From NCBI GenBank assembly GCA_002749285.1, contig PDPR01000013.1, forward strand, positions 378 through 64,377: 64,000 bases of DNA, written 5' to 3'. The notes under the pieces were generated by a model. The model worked only from the letters and a program-made list of their open reading frames with translations, was not told where the DNA came from and made no database searches. A program made the translations under genes and the position numbers. The first letter of the stretch is position 1. Every line of letters begins with the position of its first letter. The stretch comes from Maribacter sp. Lineage in GTDB: Bacteria; Bacteroidota; Bacteroidia; Flavobacteriales; Flavobacteriaceae. Shown here in pieces: positions 16,806 through 25,820 of this stretch.

Positions 16806-18050
16806 ATGCGATTTTCCACCAAACAAGTACTACTACTGCTGTCCACCCCTTTTTTATTCGGGCAGGCCCAAGAGGAGGTCAGCCCCCCGGAACACATCAA
16901 ATCGATAGTTTTCAAAGGGGACAAGGACGATCAATTTCCCATTGTCCAAATTGGGGAACCCATTTTATTGGAGTTCGATGACCTTACGGCCAGTGAGCAG
17001 GATTATTATTACAAAATCGTTCATTGTGATTATGACTGGAAACCGTCCCGCCTATTAAAATCACAATACCTGAGTGGCATTGACAACCAACGCATATTGG
17101 ATTACGAAAATAGCTACACGACCCTACAACCATACTCAAACTACAGACTGACCATTCCCAATAAGAATGTACGGCTGAAAGTCAGTGGCAACTACATCCT
17201 AGAGATCTACAATGGGAGCAACGAACTGCAATTTTCAAGAAAATTCGTCGTCTATAAAGATCTGGTCAAGGTAGGAGGGGTCGTTAAACGTTCCAGGAAT
17301 TTCGAGTTCATCAACGAAAAACAAGTCGTACAATTCAATATCAATGCAGGAACCTTTAGATGGGTGAACCCCAAAAAGGAGGTAAAGGTAGCCATCCTCC
17401 AAAACTATCATTGGCCTACTGCCTTGTACAATATAGCCCCACAGTTCATTATAGGCAATGAACTTGTTTATAAATATGACCAGGAAACCAGTTTTTACGG
17501 CGGTAATGAGTATTTGAATTTTGACACTAAGGATCTCAGGGCTCCAAGCTCCGCCATCTCACATATAGAGGTTGCCGATCTATATAACCATTTTTTGTTC
17601 ACCGATCGCTATAGGGCGGACAGGCCCTATACTTACTATCCCGACATCAATGGCGATTTTATGGTACGCACACTACAGGGCAGTGATGCCTCAAGGGAAG
17701 CCGAGTACACCATGGTCCACTTTAGCCTCCCCTATTCGGAGAGTATTGGCCTTGACAATATCTTTGTCTATGGAAAATTCAACAATTACGCCTTAACCCC
17801 ACAAAACAAGATGACCTACAATAAGGATAATGGCATGATGGAGGCGGTCTTAAAAATGAAACAAGGGTTTTACAATTACAAATATGTTATTGGGCGGGAG
17901 AACGAGGTCATAGAACTGAATACCGTATCGGGCAATTTCCATTTTACCGAAAACACCTATTTAATATTGGTCTATTACCGAAACTTCGGTGATGTATACG
18001 ATAGTATCATAGGGGTAGGCTCAACCAACTCCCAAAACATCAGCAATTAA
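16806..18050 (+). CDS. Type IX secretion system plug protein (DUF5103 domain)
   Basis: This 414-residue protein has a signal peptide (MRFSTKQVLLLLSTPFLFGQAQ). The sequence matches the DUF5103 family: EHIKSIVFKGD, YYYKIVHCDYDWKPSRLLKSQYLSG, NGNYILEIYNG-like strands, YGGNEYLNFDTKDLR, a RPYTYYPDINGDFMVR segment, and the C-terminal FVYGKFNNYAL and GFYNYKYVI. In the structurally characterised T9SS translocon, the Plug subunit of this family closes the SprA pore on the periplasmic side. It is expressed divergently from nqr; other T9SS and gliding genes (porT, gldB, gldC) lie elsewhere in the window. Confidence 0.88.
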   Translation: MRFSTKQVLLLLSTPFLFGQAQEEVSPPEHIKSIVFKGDKDDQFPIVQIGEPILLEFDDLTASEQDYYYKIVHCDYDWKPSRLLKSQYLSGIDNQRILDYENSYTTLQPYSNYRLTIPNKNVRLKVSGNYILEIYNGSNELQFSRKFVVYKDLVKVGGVVKRSRNFEFINEKQVVQFNINAGTFRWVNPKKEVKVAILQNYHWPTALYNIAPQFIIGNELVYKYDQETSFYGGNEYLNFDTKDLRAPSSAISHIEVADLYNHFLFTDRYRADRPYTYYPDINGDFMVRTLQGSDASREAEYTMVHFSLPYSESIGLDNIFVYGKFNNYALTPQNKMTYNKDNGMMEAVLKMKQGFYNYKYVIGRENEVIELNTVSGNFHFTENTYLILVYYRNFGDVYDSIIGVGSTNSQNISN

Positions 18051-18060
18051 AGTATATTTA

Positions 18061-18546
18061 TCACCTCGAGTGACAAAAAAGCAAAAAAACAAGAGAACAA
18101 ACCGTAAGAATTACGGACACCAATGAAAACAGGATTGTTTTTGGTGCCACCAAGGGTACAAGTACTTTTTTACCCGTCATTCCCCCAAGATTCCATAAGG
18201 CTCCTTTTTGATGTTTTTTTCTTTCCCCTGCCCCTTGCCAACTTTATCCAGTGGGTGTACATCAGAAAAAAACATACTTATACCGATTATCCTTCCCTTA
18301 GCTTTCACAATCAACATTTGCTATTTATCTTGCCCATTAATTAACAGACTCTATATTTACTTCATGGACAGGTGGTTGGATCTTTATCACCGTTTTCACA
18401 TCCAATAAGTATTGGGTCATTAATCAAATCCTATGGACAAGGAATTTTCAGAACAATCATTAAACCTCTTTTTTGAAAACGTTTGTTTTATTTTAGCGGA
18501 CATTTCAACAACACTGCTGTCCACTGGAACCCTAATTACACACTAG
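18061..18546 (+). pseudogene. Remnant of a membrane protein gene, possibly DUF3667 family
   Basis: No intact ORF spans this 490-bp gap, but the + strand keeps coherent coding-like pieces. One frame from 18123 carries a hydrophobic, aromatic stretch, then WVYIRKKHTYTDYPSLSFH and HLLFILPIN, a TAA at 18342-18344, and further on YGQGIFRTIIKPLF in the same frame. A third piece, VCFILADISTTLLSTGTLITH, ends at a TAG (18544-18546) in another frame. The order of a tyrosine/lysine-rich loop, an FHNQ helix, a YGQ..F(R/K)T motif and a final hydrophobic helix resembles the C-terminal half of DUF3667 proteins of flavobacteria, from memory. At least one stop and one frameshift are needed, so it is not functional. 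Confidence 0.5.
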
Positions 18547-18547
18547 C

Positions 18548-18940
18548 ATGGGGATGGTAACACAAGTCACAAAGGGAATAAAGATATCGGCGAACACTAG
18601 CTTCGAGGGCACATTCTTCAAAAATTACAAGATACACTACGCATTTGGCTATACCATTACCATAGAAAACCAAAGCAAGGATTCGGTTCAATTGACTTCG
18701 CGCCATTGGCGAATCCACGATTCTTTGGATGAGATCGAAATACTGGATGGCGAAGGGGTCATCGGCAAGAAACCGATCATAAAACCTGGGGAATCGCACA
18801 CATATAACTCCGGATGCCTGTTAACCTCTACCATAGGGGCCATGAAAGGACACTACAACATGGTGGATATTGACTCTTCGGAAGAGTTCAGGGTCTACAT
18901 ACCCACCTTTAAATTCAATGCTCCTTTTGTGTTGAATTAA
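18548..18940 (+). CDS. apaG: ApaG family protein
   Basis: This 130-residue protein is a single ApaG/DUF525 domain with a fibronectin-like beta sandwich: GIKISANTSFEG, YTITIENQSKDSVQLTSRHWRIHDS, GEGVIGKKPIIKPGESHTYNSGC, and GAMKGHYNMVD near the end. Length is typical. The molecular role is not firmly known; the family is linked to Co2+ tolerance and low-Mg phenotypes in enterobacteria. The start could be either Met1 or Met3. It sits directly after the decayed gene at 18061-18546 and 83 nt before pruA. Confidence 0.92.
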   Translation: MGMVTQVTKGIKISANTSFEGTFFKNYKIHYAFGYTITIENQSKDSVQLTSRHWRIHDSLDEIEILDGEGVIGKKPIIKPGESHTYNSGCLLTSTIGAMKGHYNMVDIDSSEEFRVYIPTFKFNAPFVLN

Positions 18941-18984
18941 TTCGTTTTGCCAAATATTTAATTTTTTATACATCCCCAATTCGA

Positions 18985-18992
18985 TATCTTTG
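18985..18992 (+). promoter_or_regulatory. -7 promoter element of pruA
   Basis: TATCTTTG is an exact TAnnTTTG, 31 nt before the pruA ATG. No TTG lies at the optimal -33 distance. Confidence 0.45.
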
Positions 18993-19023
18993 GCTTGTTT
19001 TTCAACTTAAAAGATACTAGACT

Positions 19024-20652
19024 ATGGACAAAGGTTTTTTTCAGGTACCAACGGCAATCAATGAGCCCATTAAAAGTTATTCTCCCGGCAGCCCGGAAAG
19101 AAAGGAAGTCTTGGACCAATACAAGGCTTACTTTAATGGTAATGAGGATATTCCTTTCTACATTGGCGACCAAGAGATAAGAACAGGCAATACCAAACCG
19201 ATTTCACCTCCACATGACCACAAGCACATTGTTGGACAATATCATTTGGCAGAAAAGAAACATGTGGAGCAGGCCATTGGGAACGCACTGGAGTCCAGAA
19301 AGGCATGGGCAAACCTAACATGGGAGCAAAGATCCGCTATTTTCATGAAAGCCGCGGAATTGATTGCCGGGCCATATAGGGCCAAAATCAATGCAGCCAC
19401 CATGATCGCCCAATCTAAAAACATACATCAGGCAGAGATAGATGCCGCCTGTGAGTTCATAGATTTCCTCAGGTTCAATGTAGAATATATGTCACAAATC
19501 TATGAAGAACAACCTGATTCCGCAGAAGGTATATGGAACCGTATCGAATACCGTCCTTTGGAAGGGTTTGTTTATGCCATCACCCCATTCAATTTCACTG
19601 CTATTGCAGGCAACCTACCTGCTAGCGCGGCAATGATGGGCAATGTTGTTGTCTGGAAACCCAGTGATAGCCAAATATTCTCCGCAAAAGTGATCGTTGA
19701 CGTATTCAAGGAAGCGGGGCTTCCTAATGGTGTTATCAATGTAGTTTATGGTGACCCTGTCATGATTTCCAAAACCGTAATGGACAGTCCGGATTTCTCT
19801 GGATTACACTTTACCGGTTCTACACATGTTTTCAAAGAACTCTGGAAACAGATAGGGAACAACATACACACTTATAAGACCTACCCACGAATCGTAGGCG
19901 AGACCGGGGGCAAGGATTTCATCCTGGCCCACCCAACCGCAAAACCAAAACAGGTAGCTACGGCGATAACCAGGGGCGCATTCGAATTCCAAGGTCAAAA
20001 ATGTAGTGCCGCTTCTAGGGCATACCTGCCAAAATCAACCTCAAAGGAAATTTTGGAATTTGTCAAAAAAGATGTCCGATCATTCAACAAACCAGGTTCC
20101 CCTGAGGATATGACCAATTTTATCACCGCGGTCATACATGAAGGCTCTTTCGACAAATTGGCAAAGTATATTGACCAGGCCAAAAAAGATAAGGATGCTG
20201 AAATCGTTGTTGGTGGCAATTACGACAAATCAACAGGCTATTTTGTCGAGCCCACTGTAATATTGACCACCAACCCCCATTATGCCACTATGGAAACCGA
20301 ATTGTTCGGGCCGGTTATCACCATATATGTTTATGATGACAAGGATTGGTCAGCGACACTCGACCTAATCGACTCCACCTCTGAATATGCACTGACAGGA
20401 GCTGTCCTATCCACGGACCGTTACGCTATTGATGAGGCCACAAAAGCATTGCAAAATTGCGCCGGTAATTTCTACATCAACGACAAACCCACGGGTGCAG
20501 TCGTTGGCCAACAACCTTTTGGCGGCGCCAGGGCTTCAGGAACCAATGACAAGGCAGGGTCGGCCCAGAACCTACTTCGATGGGTGTCCCCCCGATTGAT
20601 CAAAGAGACGTTTGTAACCCCTGAAGATTACAGATATCCATTTTTAGGTTAA
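19024..20652 (+). CDS. pruA: L-glutamate gamma-semialdehyde (1-pyrroline-5-carboxylate) dehydrogenase
   Basis: This 542-residue ALDH4-type enzyme oxidises glutamate semialdehyde to glutamate with NAD+, the second step of proline catabolism. Motifs: ITPFNFTAIAGNLPASAAM (NAD-binding loop), VVVWKPSDSQIFSA, FTGSTHVFKELW, the general base Glu293 in VGETGGKDF, and the nucleophile Cys327 in FQGQKCSAASRAY. Length fits the monofunctional bacterial and mitochondrial form, not the PutA fusion. No proline dehydrogenase gene is adjacent. A strong terminator follows, so it is monocistronic. Confidence 0.96.
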   Translation: MDKGFFQVPTAINEPIKSYSPGSPERKEVLDQYKAYFNGNEDIPFYIGDQEIRTGNTKPISPPHDHKHIVGQYHLAEKKHVEQAIGNALESRKAWANLTWEQRSAIFMKAAELIAGPYRAKINAATMIAQSKNIHQAEIDAACEFIDFLRFNVEYMSQIYEEQPDSAEGIWNRIEYRPLEGFVYAITPFNFTAIAGNLPASAAMMGNVVVWKPSDSQIFSAKVIVDVFKEAGLPNGVINVVYGDPVMISKTVMDSPDFSGLHFTGSTHVFKELWKQIGNNIHTYKTYPRIVGETGGKDFILAHPTAKPKQVATAITRGAFEFQGQKCSAASRAYLPKSTSKEILEFVKKDVRSFNKPGSPEDMTNFITAVIHEGSFDKLAKYIDQAKKDKDAEIVVGGNYDKSTGYFVEPTVILTTNPHYATMETELFGPVITIYVYDDKDWSATLDLIDSTSEYALTGAVLSTDRYAIDEATKALQNCAGNFYINDKPTGAVVGQQPFGGARASGTNDKAGSAQNLLRWVSPRLIKETFVTPEDYRYPFLG

Positions 20653-20678
20653 GCATATATAATCCTATACTTGATATA

Positions 20679-20718
20679 GCCCCTTTCCCTACCATGTATT
20701 GGGGAAGGGGCTTTTTTT
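20679..20718 (+). terminator. Terminator of pruA
   Basis: GCCCCTTTCCC pairs with GGGGAAGGGGC across a ~10-nt loop and is followed by seven T. It lies 27 nt after the pruA stop. Confidence 0.85.
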
Positions 20719-21110
20719 ACGATCATTCCAGATACAATACTTTTTTTTGGGGGGAACATCCTCTAACCATACATTAAAATCTTTTTTTCAGAAACGCATC
20801 CCCCACCCGATAAGCCACAAATACGCTTTTCATCAAGGAAGGCACCACACCCTCCTACAAAAAACAACCCCAAATACATCATAAAGTATTGAAATTCAAA
20901 ACAATACCACACAGCATCCCTCTTATGAAAGCTTAATTCCCAATTTAGTAACACCAAAAAAACAGTAGCATAACCCATACTGAAAAATACCCTGATCACC
21001 CTGTCACAAACACTTTAATCTTATTTTATTGGCAATTAGAGTACTTTTTATGTAAATCCAACGTTAATTTAATGTAAATTCATTGCGTTTAGAAATAAAA
21101 AAACCACAAT
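20719..21110. other. Gap with no confident gene
   Basis: This A/T-rich stretch lies between the pruA terminator and a short ORF at 21111. The minus strand has an open frame of 78 codons (20763-20999) with a hydrophobic start (MIRVFFSMGYATVFLVLLNW) and a Cys/Gly-rich end. I see no promoter element, family resemblance or neighbour support for it, so I leave it as unproven. Confidence 0.4.
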
Positions 21111-21242
21111 ATGAACAAAGGAAGCAGCAATCCGGACACACCTACGGCAAATACGTCCTCTTACTTGGAAAGGGTACAAAAATATATAAAGGAATATGCG
21201 GAAAACTGTAGGTATTCTTTTAATTCGATGTTTCAGATCTAA
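21111..21242 (+). CDS. Possible 43-aa protein
   Basis: The ATG at 21111 opens a 43-codon frame ending at TAA 21240-21242. It starts MNKGSSNPDTPTANTSSYLE and continues with a predicted amphipathic helix (RVQKYIKEYAENCRYSFN) ending MFQI. Codon use looks like that of the neighbouring genes. It ends 5 nt before the convergent rsmG stop. No known family and no clear promoter. Could be a genuine small protein or chance. Confidence 0.4.
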   Translation: MNKGSSNPDTPTANTSSYLERVQKYIKEYAENCRYSFNSMFQI

Positions 21243-21247
21243 AGGGA

Positions 21248-21883
21248 TCAACCTTTGAATCCCATAGGCAGATATACTATTTTTTTTGTTTCAAAAAAGT
21301 CTTCTTCAAAATAATCGGACAAACCAAAAATTTGGGCGTTCCTATAGGCTTTAAGTTCCTCGGTAAGATCCCCTCCCTTTAGGTAAAGGATTCCGTTACG
21401 CCTTTCGTGCATTGTTTCTTTTTTGATACTCCCCTTTACCCAACGTACAAAGGTCGGCATAACGGCCACTGCCCTACTTACGATAAAATCGAATTGCCGA
21501 TCCAGTTCCTCAACCCTGCTATTGACAGGCGTTACATTATTCAGCCGCAATCCCTCGACAACCTCCTCGACAACCTTGATTTTCTTACCTATTGAATCCA
21601 CCAAGGTGAACCTTGATTCCGGAAAAAGGATGGCCAAAGGTATCCCTGGAAATCCCCCACCAGTACCTACATCCAAAATATCGCTGCCAGGCTTGAACAT
21701 TTGGACTTTGGCAATTCCCAAGGAATGCAGCACATGACGCAAATACAGTTCTTCAATATCTTTTCGGGAAACCACATTGATCTTCAGGTTCCAGTCCTTG
21801 TACAGGCCCTCTAACTTTTTAAACCGGCATTGTTGGTCATCGGATAAATTAGGGAAATATTTAAATACTATATCAGCTTTCAT
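21248..21883 (-). CDS. rsmG: 16S rRNA (guanine527-N7)-methyltransferase
   Basis: This 211-residue class I methyltransferase modifies G527 of 16S rRNA in the 530 loop. I chose the ATG at 21883 (MKADIVFKYFPNLSDDQ) because the family starts there and a promoter lies just upstream; the open frame continues to 22012 without homology. Motifs: DWNLKINVVSRKDIEELYLRHVLHSL, the SAM site ILDVGTGGGFPGIPLAILFP, FTLVDSIGKKIKVV and FDFIVSRAVAVM. Stand-alone gene, divergent from the desaturase. Confidence 0.95.
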   Translation of the reverse strand: MKADIVFKYFPNLSDDQQCRFKKLEGLYKDWNLKINVVSRKDIEELYLRHVLHSLGIAKVQMFKPGSDILDVGTGGGFPGIPLAILFPESRFTLVDSIGKKIKVVEEVVEGLRLNNVTPVNSRVEELDRQFDFIVSRAVAVMPTFVRWVKGSIKKETMHERRNGILYLKGGDLTEELKAYRNAQIFGLSDYFEEDFFETKKIVYLPMGFKG

Positions 21884-21901
21884 TCTTATATTTGTGTCAT
21901 G

Positions 21902-21933
21902 CAAAAATAGCGTATTTAAGTATTCCCGATCAA
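21902..21933 (-). promoter_or_regulatory. Promoter of rsmG
   Basis: On the minus strand: TTG (21933-21931), a 21-nt spacer and TATTTTTG (21909-21902), an exact TAnnTTTG, 19 nt before the rsmG ATG. This promoter supports the shorter rsmG start. Confidence 0.6.
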
Positions 21934-21984
21934 CGGAAAGGATATTATTAATCTGATTCAATATTACACAAAGATTACAACAAT

Positions 21985-23088
21985 ATGGATGCAAAAACCG
22001 TTCGATTCCCAAGAAAGGATCCTGCCCAATTTTTCAAAACCCTGAACAAAAGGGTGAACCAATATTTTAAGGAAACCCATAAGGGAAAAACAGGTGATTG
22101 GCGCTTACACTTAAAAACCTTCATCATGTTCACCCTGTTTCTTGCCCCTTATTTTTTAATATTGACCTTAGGCCTGCCCAATTGGGCCAATCTACTATTG
22201 ACGATTGTCATGGGCATAGGAATGGCCGGTGTCGGCATGAACGTGATGCATGATGGCAACCATGGCTCCTATTCATCCAAAAAATGGGTCAATAAGATAA
22301 TGGGGGGCAGTATCTATATCCTTGCCGGGAATGTCTATAACTGGCAGGTTCAGCACAACGTACTGCATCACACCTATACGAACATCCATGAGCATGATGA
22401 AGATCTGGAAGCGGGCCGTATATTACGGTTCTCCAAACATGCGGAATGGCACAAATACCATAGGTTCCAACATCTTTATTCGATTTTCCTTTATGGGCTC
22501 TTAACATTCAATTGGGCCATCACCACTGATTTTCAGCAGATGTACCGTTACACGAAACGTAAACTCTCATTCGGGAAACTCCCCAACCCTATAGTGAATT
22601 GGGGCACTTTACTTATTTCCAAAGTCATCTATGTAACCATCTGGATTGTGCTTCCCATGCTTATTTTAGACATTGTCTGGTGGAAAATATTACTTGGTTT
22701 CTTTACCATGCACTACGTAGCCGGGGTTATCCTGAGCGTTGTTTTCCAATTGGCGCATGTTGTCGACGAAGCTGAAATGCCCTTGCCCGACGAGAGTGGC
22801 ACAATGAAGAATACTTGGGCCATACACCAATTGCACACCACTGTGAATTTCGGCATCAATAACCGCCTCGTGAATTGGTTCACGGGGGGGCTCAACCACC
22901 AGATCGAACACCATATCTTCCCTAACATCAGTCATATTCATTACACAGATATTGCAAAAATCGTTAAACAAACAGCAAAAGAGTTTAATTTACCCTATAA
23001 CGAATATGAAACTACTAGAAAAGCCATAATTTCGCATTTCAAACATTTAAAGGAATTGGGCAAGAAGCCCCAATTTCAGATACAATAA
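21985..23088 (+). CDS. Membrane fatty acid desaturase (acyl-CoA/acyl-lipid type)
   Basis: This 367-residue di-iron membrane enzyme introduces a double bond into fatty acyl chains, probably for membrane fluidity. Three histidine boxes are visible: MHDGNH (~87-92), HNVLHHTYTN (~124-133) and NHQIEHHIFPNISH (~304-317); the QIEHH form is that of front-end (linoleoyl-CoA type) desaturases. There are two hydrophobic helix pairs, FIMFTLFLAPYFLILTLG followed by WANLLLTIVMGIGMAG, and VIYVTIWIVLPMLILDIVWW. No cytochrome b5 domain is fused. Regioselectivity cannot be told. The next gene starts 13 nt later. Confidence 0.92.
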   Translation: MDAKTVRFPRKDPAQFFKTLNKRVNQYFKETHKGKTGDWRLHLKTFIMFTLFLAPYFLILTLGLPNWANLLLTIVMGIGMAGVGMNVMHDGNHGSYSSKKWVNKIMGGSIYILAGNVYNWQVQHNVLHHTYTNIHEHDEDLEAGRILRFSKHAEWHKYHRFQHLYSIFLYGLLTFNWAITTDFQQMYRYTKRKLSFGKLPNPIVNWGTLLISKVIYVTIWIVLPMLILDIVWWKILLGFFTMHYVAGVILSVVFQLAHVVDEAEMPLPDESGTMKNTWAIHQLHTTVNFGINNRLVNWFTGGLNHQIEHHIFPNISHIHYTDIAKIVKQTAKEFNLPYNEYETTRKAIISHFKHLKELGKKPQFQIQ

Positions 23089-23101
23089 ATCCCAATACCA
23101 A

Positions 23102-24286
23102 ATGAACGACCATTTATCCGATCGAATCAACAATATGGCCACTTCGGCTACACTGGCCATGGCCGCAAAAGCCAGGGAGCTAAGAGGACAAGGCAAAGAC
23201 ATCATTGGATTGAGCTTGGGGGAGCCCGATTTCAATATTCCAGATTTTATAAAGGATGCCGCCAAAAAAGCAATTGACGAAAATTATAACAGTTATTCCC
23301 CCGTAGATGGATATGTCGATTTAAAACAAGCAATATCGAACAAATTCAAAAGAGATAACGGCCTAGACTACAGGTTGGACCAAATCGTAGTCTCCACAGG
23401 GGCCAAGCAATCCTTGGCGAATATAGCCATGGTTATGCTGGACAAAGGGGATGAGGTTATTTTACCAGCACCATATTGGGTCAGTTATAGCGATATCGTT
23501 AAACTTGCCGAAGGTGTTCCCGTCGAGGTTCCTACCAGTATCGACACTGATTTTAAGATGACCCCCGAACAACTTGAGGCCGCCATTACCCCAAAGACCA
23601 AAATGATGTGGTTCAGCTCACCTTGTAACCCTAGTGGATCGGTCTATAATGGGGAGGAATTGAAAGGTTTGGCCGAGGTTTTGAAAAAACATCCAAATAT
23701 TTTCGTGGTATCCGATGAGATTTACGAGCACATCAACTTTAGGGGAGGCCATACGAGTATCGCGGGTATTGGCGGCATGTTCGACCGCACCATTACCGTA
23801 AACGGGGTATCGAAGGCATTCGCCATGACAGGGTGGAGAATAGGGTATATTGGCGCCCCTGAATGGATTGCCAAGGCCTGTACCAAATATCAAGGGCAAA
23901 ATACAAGTGGAGCCAATGCTATCGCCCAAAGAGCAACGATTACGGCCTTGGAAGCCCCTGTAAGCAAAATACAGTTCATGATTGATGAATTCCACAAACG
24001 AAGGGATTTGATTCTTGGGCTTTTAAGGGAGATCGAAGGTTTTAAACTTAACGTCCCAGAAGGGGCATTTTATGTATTCCCTGATATTTCGAGCTTCTTT
24101 GGCAAAACCCTGAACGGAACAAAAATAAACGATGCATCTGATTTTGCCTTGTACCTTTTGGAAAATGCGAATGTAGCTACCGTAACCGGAGCGGCCTTTG
24201 GCAATCCCAATTGCATAAGAATATCCTATGCCGCTTCCGAACCGGAACTGAAAGAAGCTGTTTCGAGGATAAAAGCAGTATTGTGA
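23102..24286 (+). CDS. aspC: Aspartate aminotransferase-type PLP enzyme
   Basis: This 394-residue fold-type I aminotransferase (class I/II) has the start SDRINNMATSATLAMAAKARELR, SLGEPDFNIP, the substrate-loop SSPCNPSGSVY, the PLP-contacting SDEIYEHI and the Schiff-base lysine (~238) in VNGVSKAFAMTGWRIGY. The carboxylate-binding Arg lies in CIRISYAAS. Closest in type to bacterial subgroup Ib aspartate/prephenate aminotransferases, so aspartate:2-oxoglutarate exchange is the best guess. A strong symmetric terminator follows. Exact substrate range is uncertain. Confidence 0.9.
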   Translation: MNDHLSDRINNMATSATLAMAAKARELRGQGKDIIGLSLGEPDFNIPDFIKDAAKKAIDENYNSYSPVDGYVDLKQAISNKFKRDNGLDYRLDQIVVSTGAKQSLANIAMVMLDKGDEVILPAPYWVSYSDIVKLAEGVPVEVPTSIDTDFKMTPEQLEAAITPKTKMMWFSSPCNPSGSVYNGEELKGLAEVLKKHPNIFVVSDEIYEHINFRGGHTSIAGIGGMFDRTITVNGVSKAFAMTGWRIGYIGAPEWIAKACTKYQGQNTSGANAIAQRATITALEAPVSKIQFMIDEFHKRRDLILGLLREIEGFKLNVPEGAFYVFPDISSFFGKTLNGTKINDASDFALYLLENANVATVTGAAFGNPNCIRISYAASEPELKEAVSRIKAVL

Positions 24287-24302
24287 AAAATATATTGCAA
24301 CT

Positions 24303-24330
24303 AAAAAAAACCGCAATTGCGGTTTTTTTT
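24303..24330. terminator. Bidirectional terminator between aspC and trkH
   Basis: AAAACCGCAATTGCGGTTTT is fully self-complementary, with A runs on one side and T runs on the other. It serves aspC on + and trkH on -; its T run overlaps the trkH TAA (24331-24329). Confidence 0.85.
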
Positions 24331-25819
24331 ATACATCTTTCCAAAAGTAAGGTGTCAATATAATCAACACGGTGAAGAGTTCCAATCTTCCCAAGAGCAT
24401 TAGAAAACCACACCACCATTTACCCAACATTGGCAAACCACTAAAATTGCCCAAAGGATTAAGGGAGCCCAAAGCCGGACCTACATTACCCAGAGAGGAA
24501 GCTGCACCCCCTACCGAGGATTCAAAATCCAGTCCCAAGAAACCTAACCCCAAAGAGCCAATGATGAACATTAACATATACAGCACAAAAAAGGCTATTA
24601 CATTGTAAACTATATGCTCTCTTACGGTTTTGTTATTATAGCGCACAGGTATCACCGCATTGGTATGCAGGGTTCTCTTAAGTTCCAGTAGTCCATTCTT
24701 AATAATAAGAAGATGGCGCATGACCTTGATCCCCCCTGATGTTGAGCCTGCGGAACCCCCAAGAAAGAACAACCCGAAAAACAACACCTTGACAAAAGGG
24801 GTCCAATTAGTGAAATCCGCAGTGACGAACCCCGTTGTCGTCACCACCGAAACGATTTGAAAAAGTGAATGCCTAAAAGAGCTCTCAACTTGGCCATATG
24901 GCATAGGGTGGTATTCCGATACAGGAACGTTAGCCTTATAGTAAACTACCAATGCCACAACAATGGAGAATACCAAAATAAAACCAAAATAGAATCTAAA
25001 CTCTTCATCCATCAATACCCGTCTTACTTTTCCTTTGAACGCAAAATAACTAAGCACAAAATTGCTACCAGCCAAAAACATAAAAAGGATGACGATATAC
25101 TGTATCAAGGGTTGGTCGTTCCAATAGGCCAAACTTGCATTTTTAGTCGAGAACCCACCTGTTGAAAGCGTTGCCAAGGAATGGTTCAAAGCATCGAAAA
25201 ACGACATACCTGCCAACTTCAACAATATGGTTTCGGCAACTGTATACCCAACATAGATGTACCAGAGCCTCTTTGCGGTATCGGTGATTCTTGGATGTAA
25301 CTTGTCCGCACTTGGCCCAGGTGCCTCCGCTGTGAATAATTGCATCCCACCAATACCCAAAAGAGGAAGTATGGCTATAGTCAGGACAATGATACCCATT
25401 CCGCCAATCCAATGGGTAAGGCTCCTCCATACCATGATTCCTTCAGGCAAAACCTCAATATCATCCAAGATCGTGGCTCCCGTGGTAGTATATCCTGAGA
25501 TCGTTTCGAAAAATGCATTGGTGACATCGGGTATAGCTCCTGAAAACAAGTAGGGCAACATTCCGGAAATAGACATGACGATCCAGCCAAAGGTTACAAT
25601 GATATACCCTTCCTTGCGTTTGACCTCCTTTTTATGGTTTCTGGTAAAATACATTGCGGAAGCCCCAACGAACATCGACACAATCGAGGCCAAGGCTATA
25701 CCCAAGGTCACACCATCGCCATAAACACCACTCATCACGGTAGCAAGGACCATGAACAGACCATTGAAGAGGAGCAACACCCCCATTAAATGGAATATGA
25801 TTTTTGTATTCAAAGACAT
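24329..25819 (-). CDS. trkH: Potassium uptake channel subunit TrkH
   Basis: This 496-residue K+ channel-like membrane protein has four pore (P) loops with selectivity-filter glycines: SGYTTTGATIL, LATLSTGGFSTKN, VSVVTTTGFVTADF and AASSLGNVGPALGS. About ten to twelve hydrophobic helices flank them, ending LFTVLIILTPYFWKDV. It works with the NAD-binding gating subunit TrkA, encoded immediately upstream with a 1-nt gap. Expression is likely from a trkA promoter at about 27.2 kb. Confidence 0.95.
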   Translation of the reverse strand: MSLNTKIIFHLMGVLLLFNGLFMVLATVMSGVYGDGVTLGIALASIVSMFVGASAMYFTRNHKKEVKRKEGYIIVTFGWIVMSISGMLPYLFSGAIPDVTNAFFETISGYTTTGATILDDIEVLPEGIMVWRSLTHWIGGMGIIVLTIAILPLLGIGGMQLFTAEAPGPSADKLHPRITDTAKRLWYIYVGYTVAETILLKLAGMSFFDALNHSLATLSTGGFSTKNASLAYWNDQPLIQYIVILFMFLAGSNFVLSYFAFKGKVRRVLMDEEFRFYFGFILVFSIVVALVVYYKANVPVSEYHPMPYGQVESSFRHSLFQIVSVVTTTGFVTADFTNWTPFVKVLFFGLFFLGGSAGSTSGGIKVMRHLLIIKNGLLELKRTLHTNAVIPVRYNNKTVREHIVYNVIAFFVLYMLMFIIGSLGLGFLGLDFESSVGGAASSLGNVGPALGSLNPLGNFSGLPMLGKWWCGFLMLLGRLELFTVLIILTPYFWKDV

Positions 25820-25820
25820 A

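Noticed and set aside
20763..20999. 78-codon minus-strand frame with hydrophobic start
   Set aside because: No promoter, no family and skewed composition; kept only as a note on the gap.
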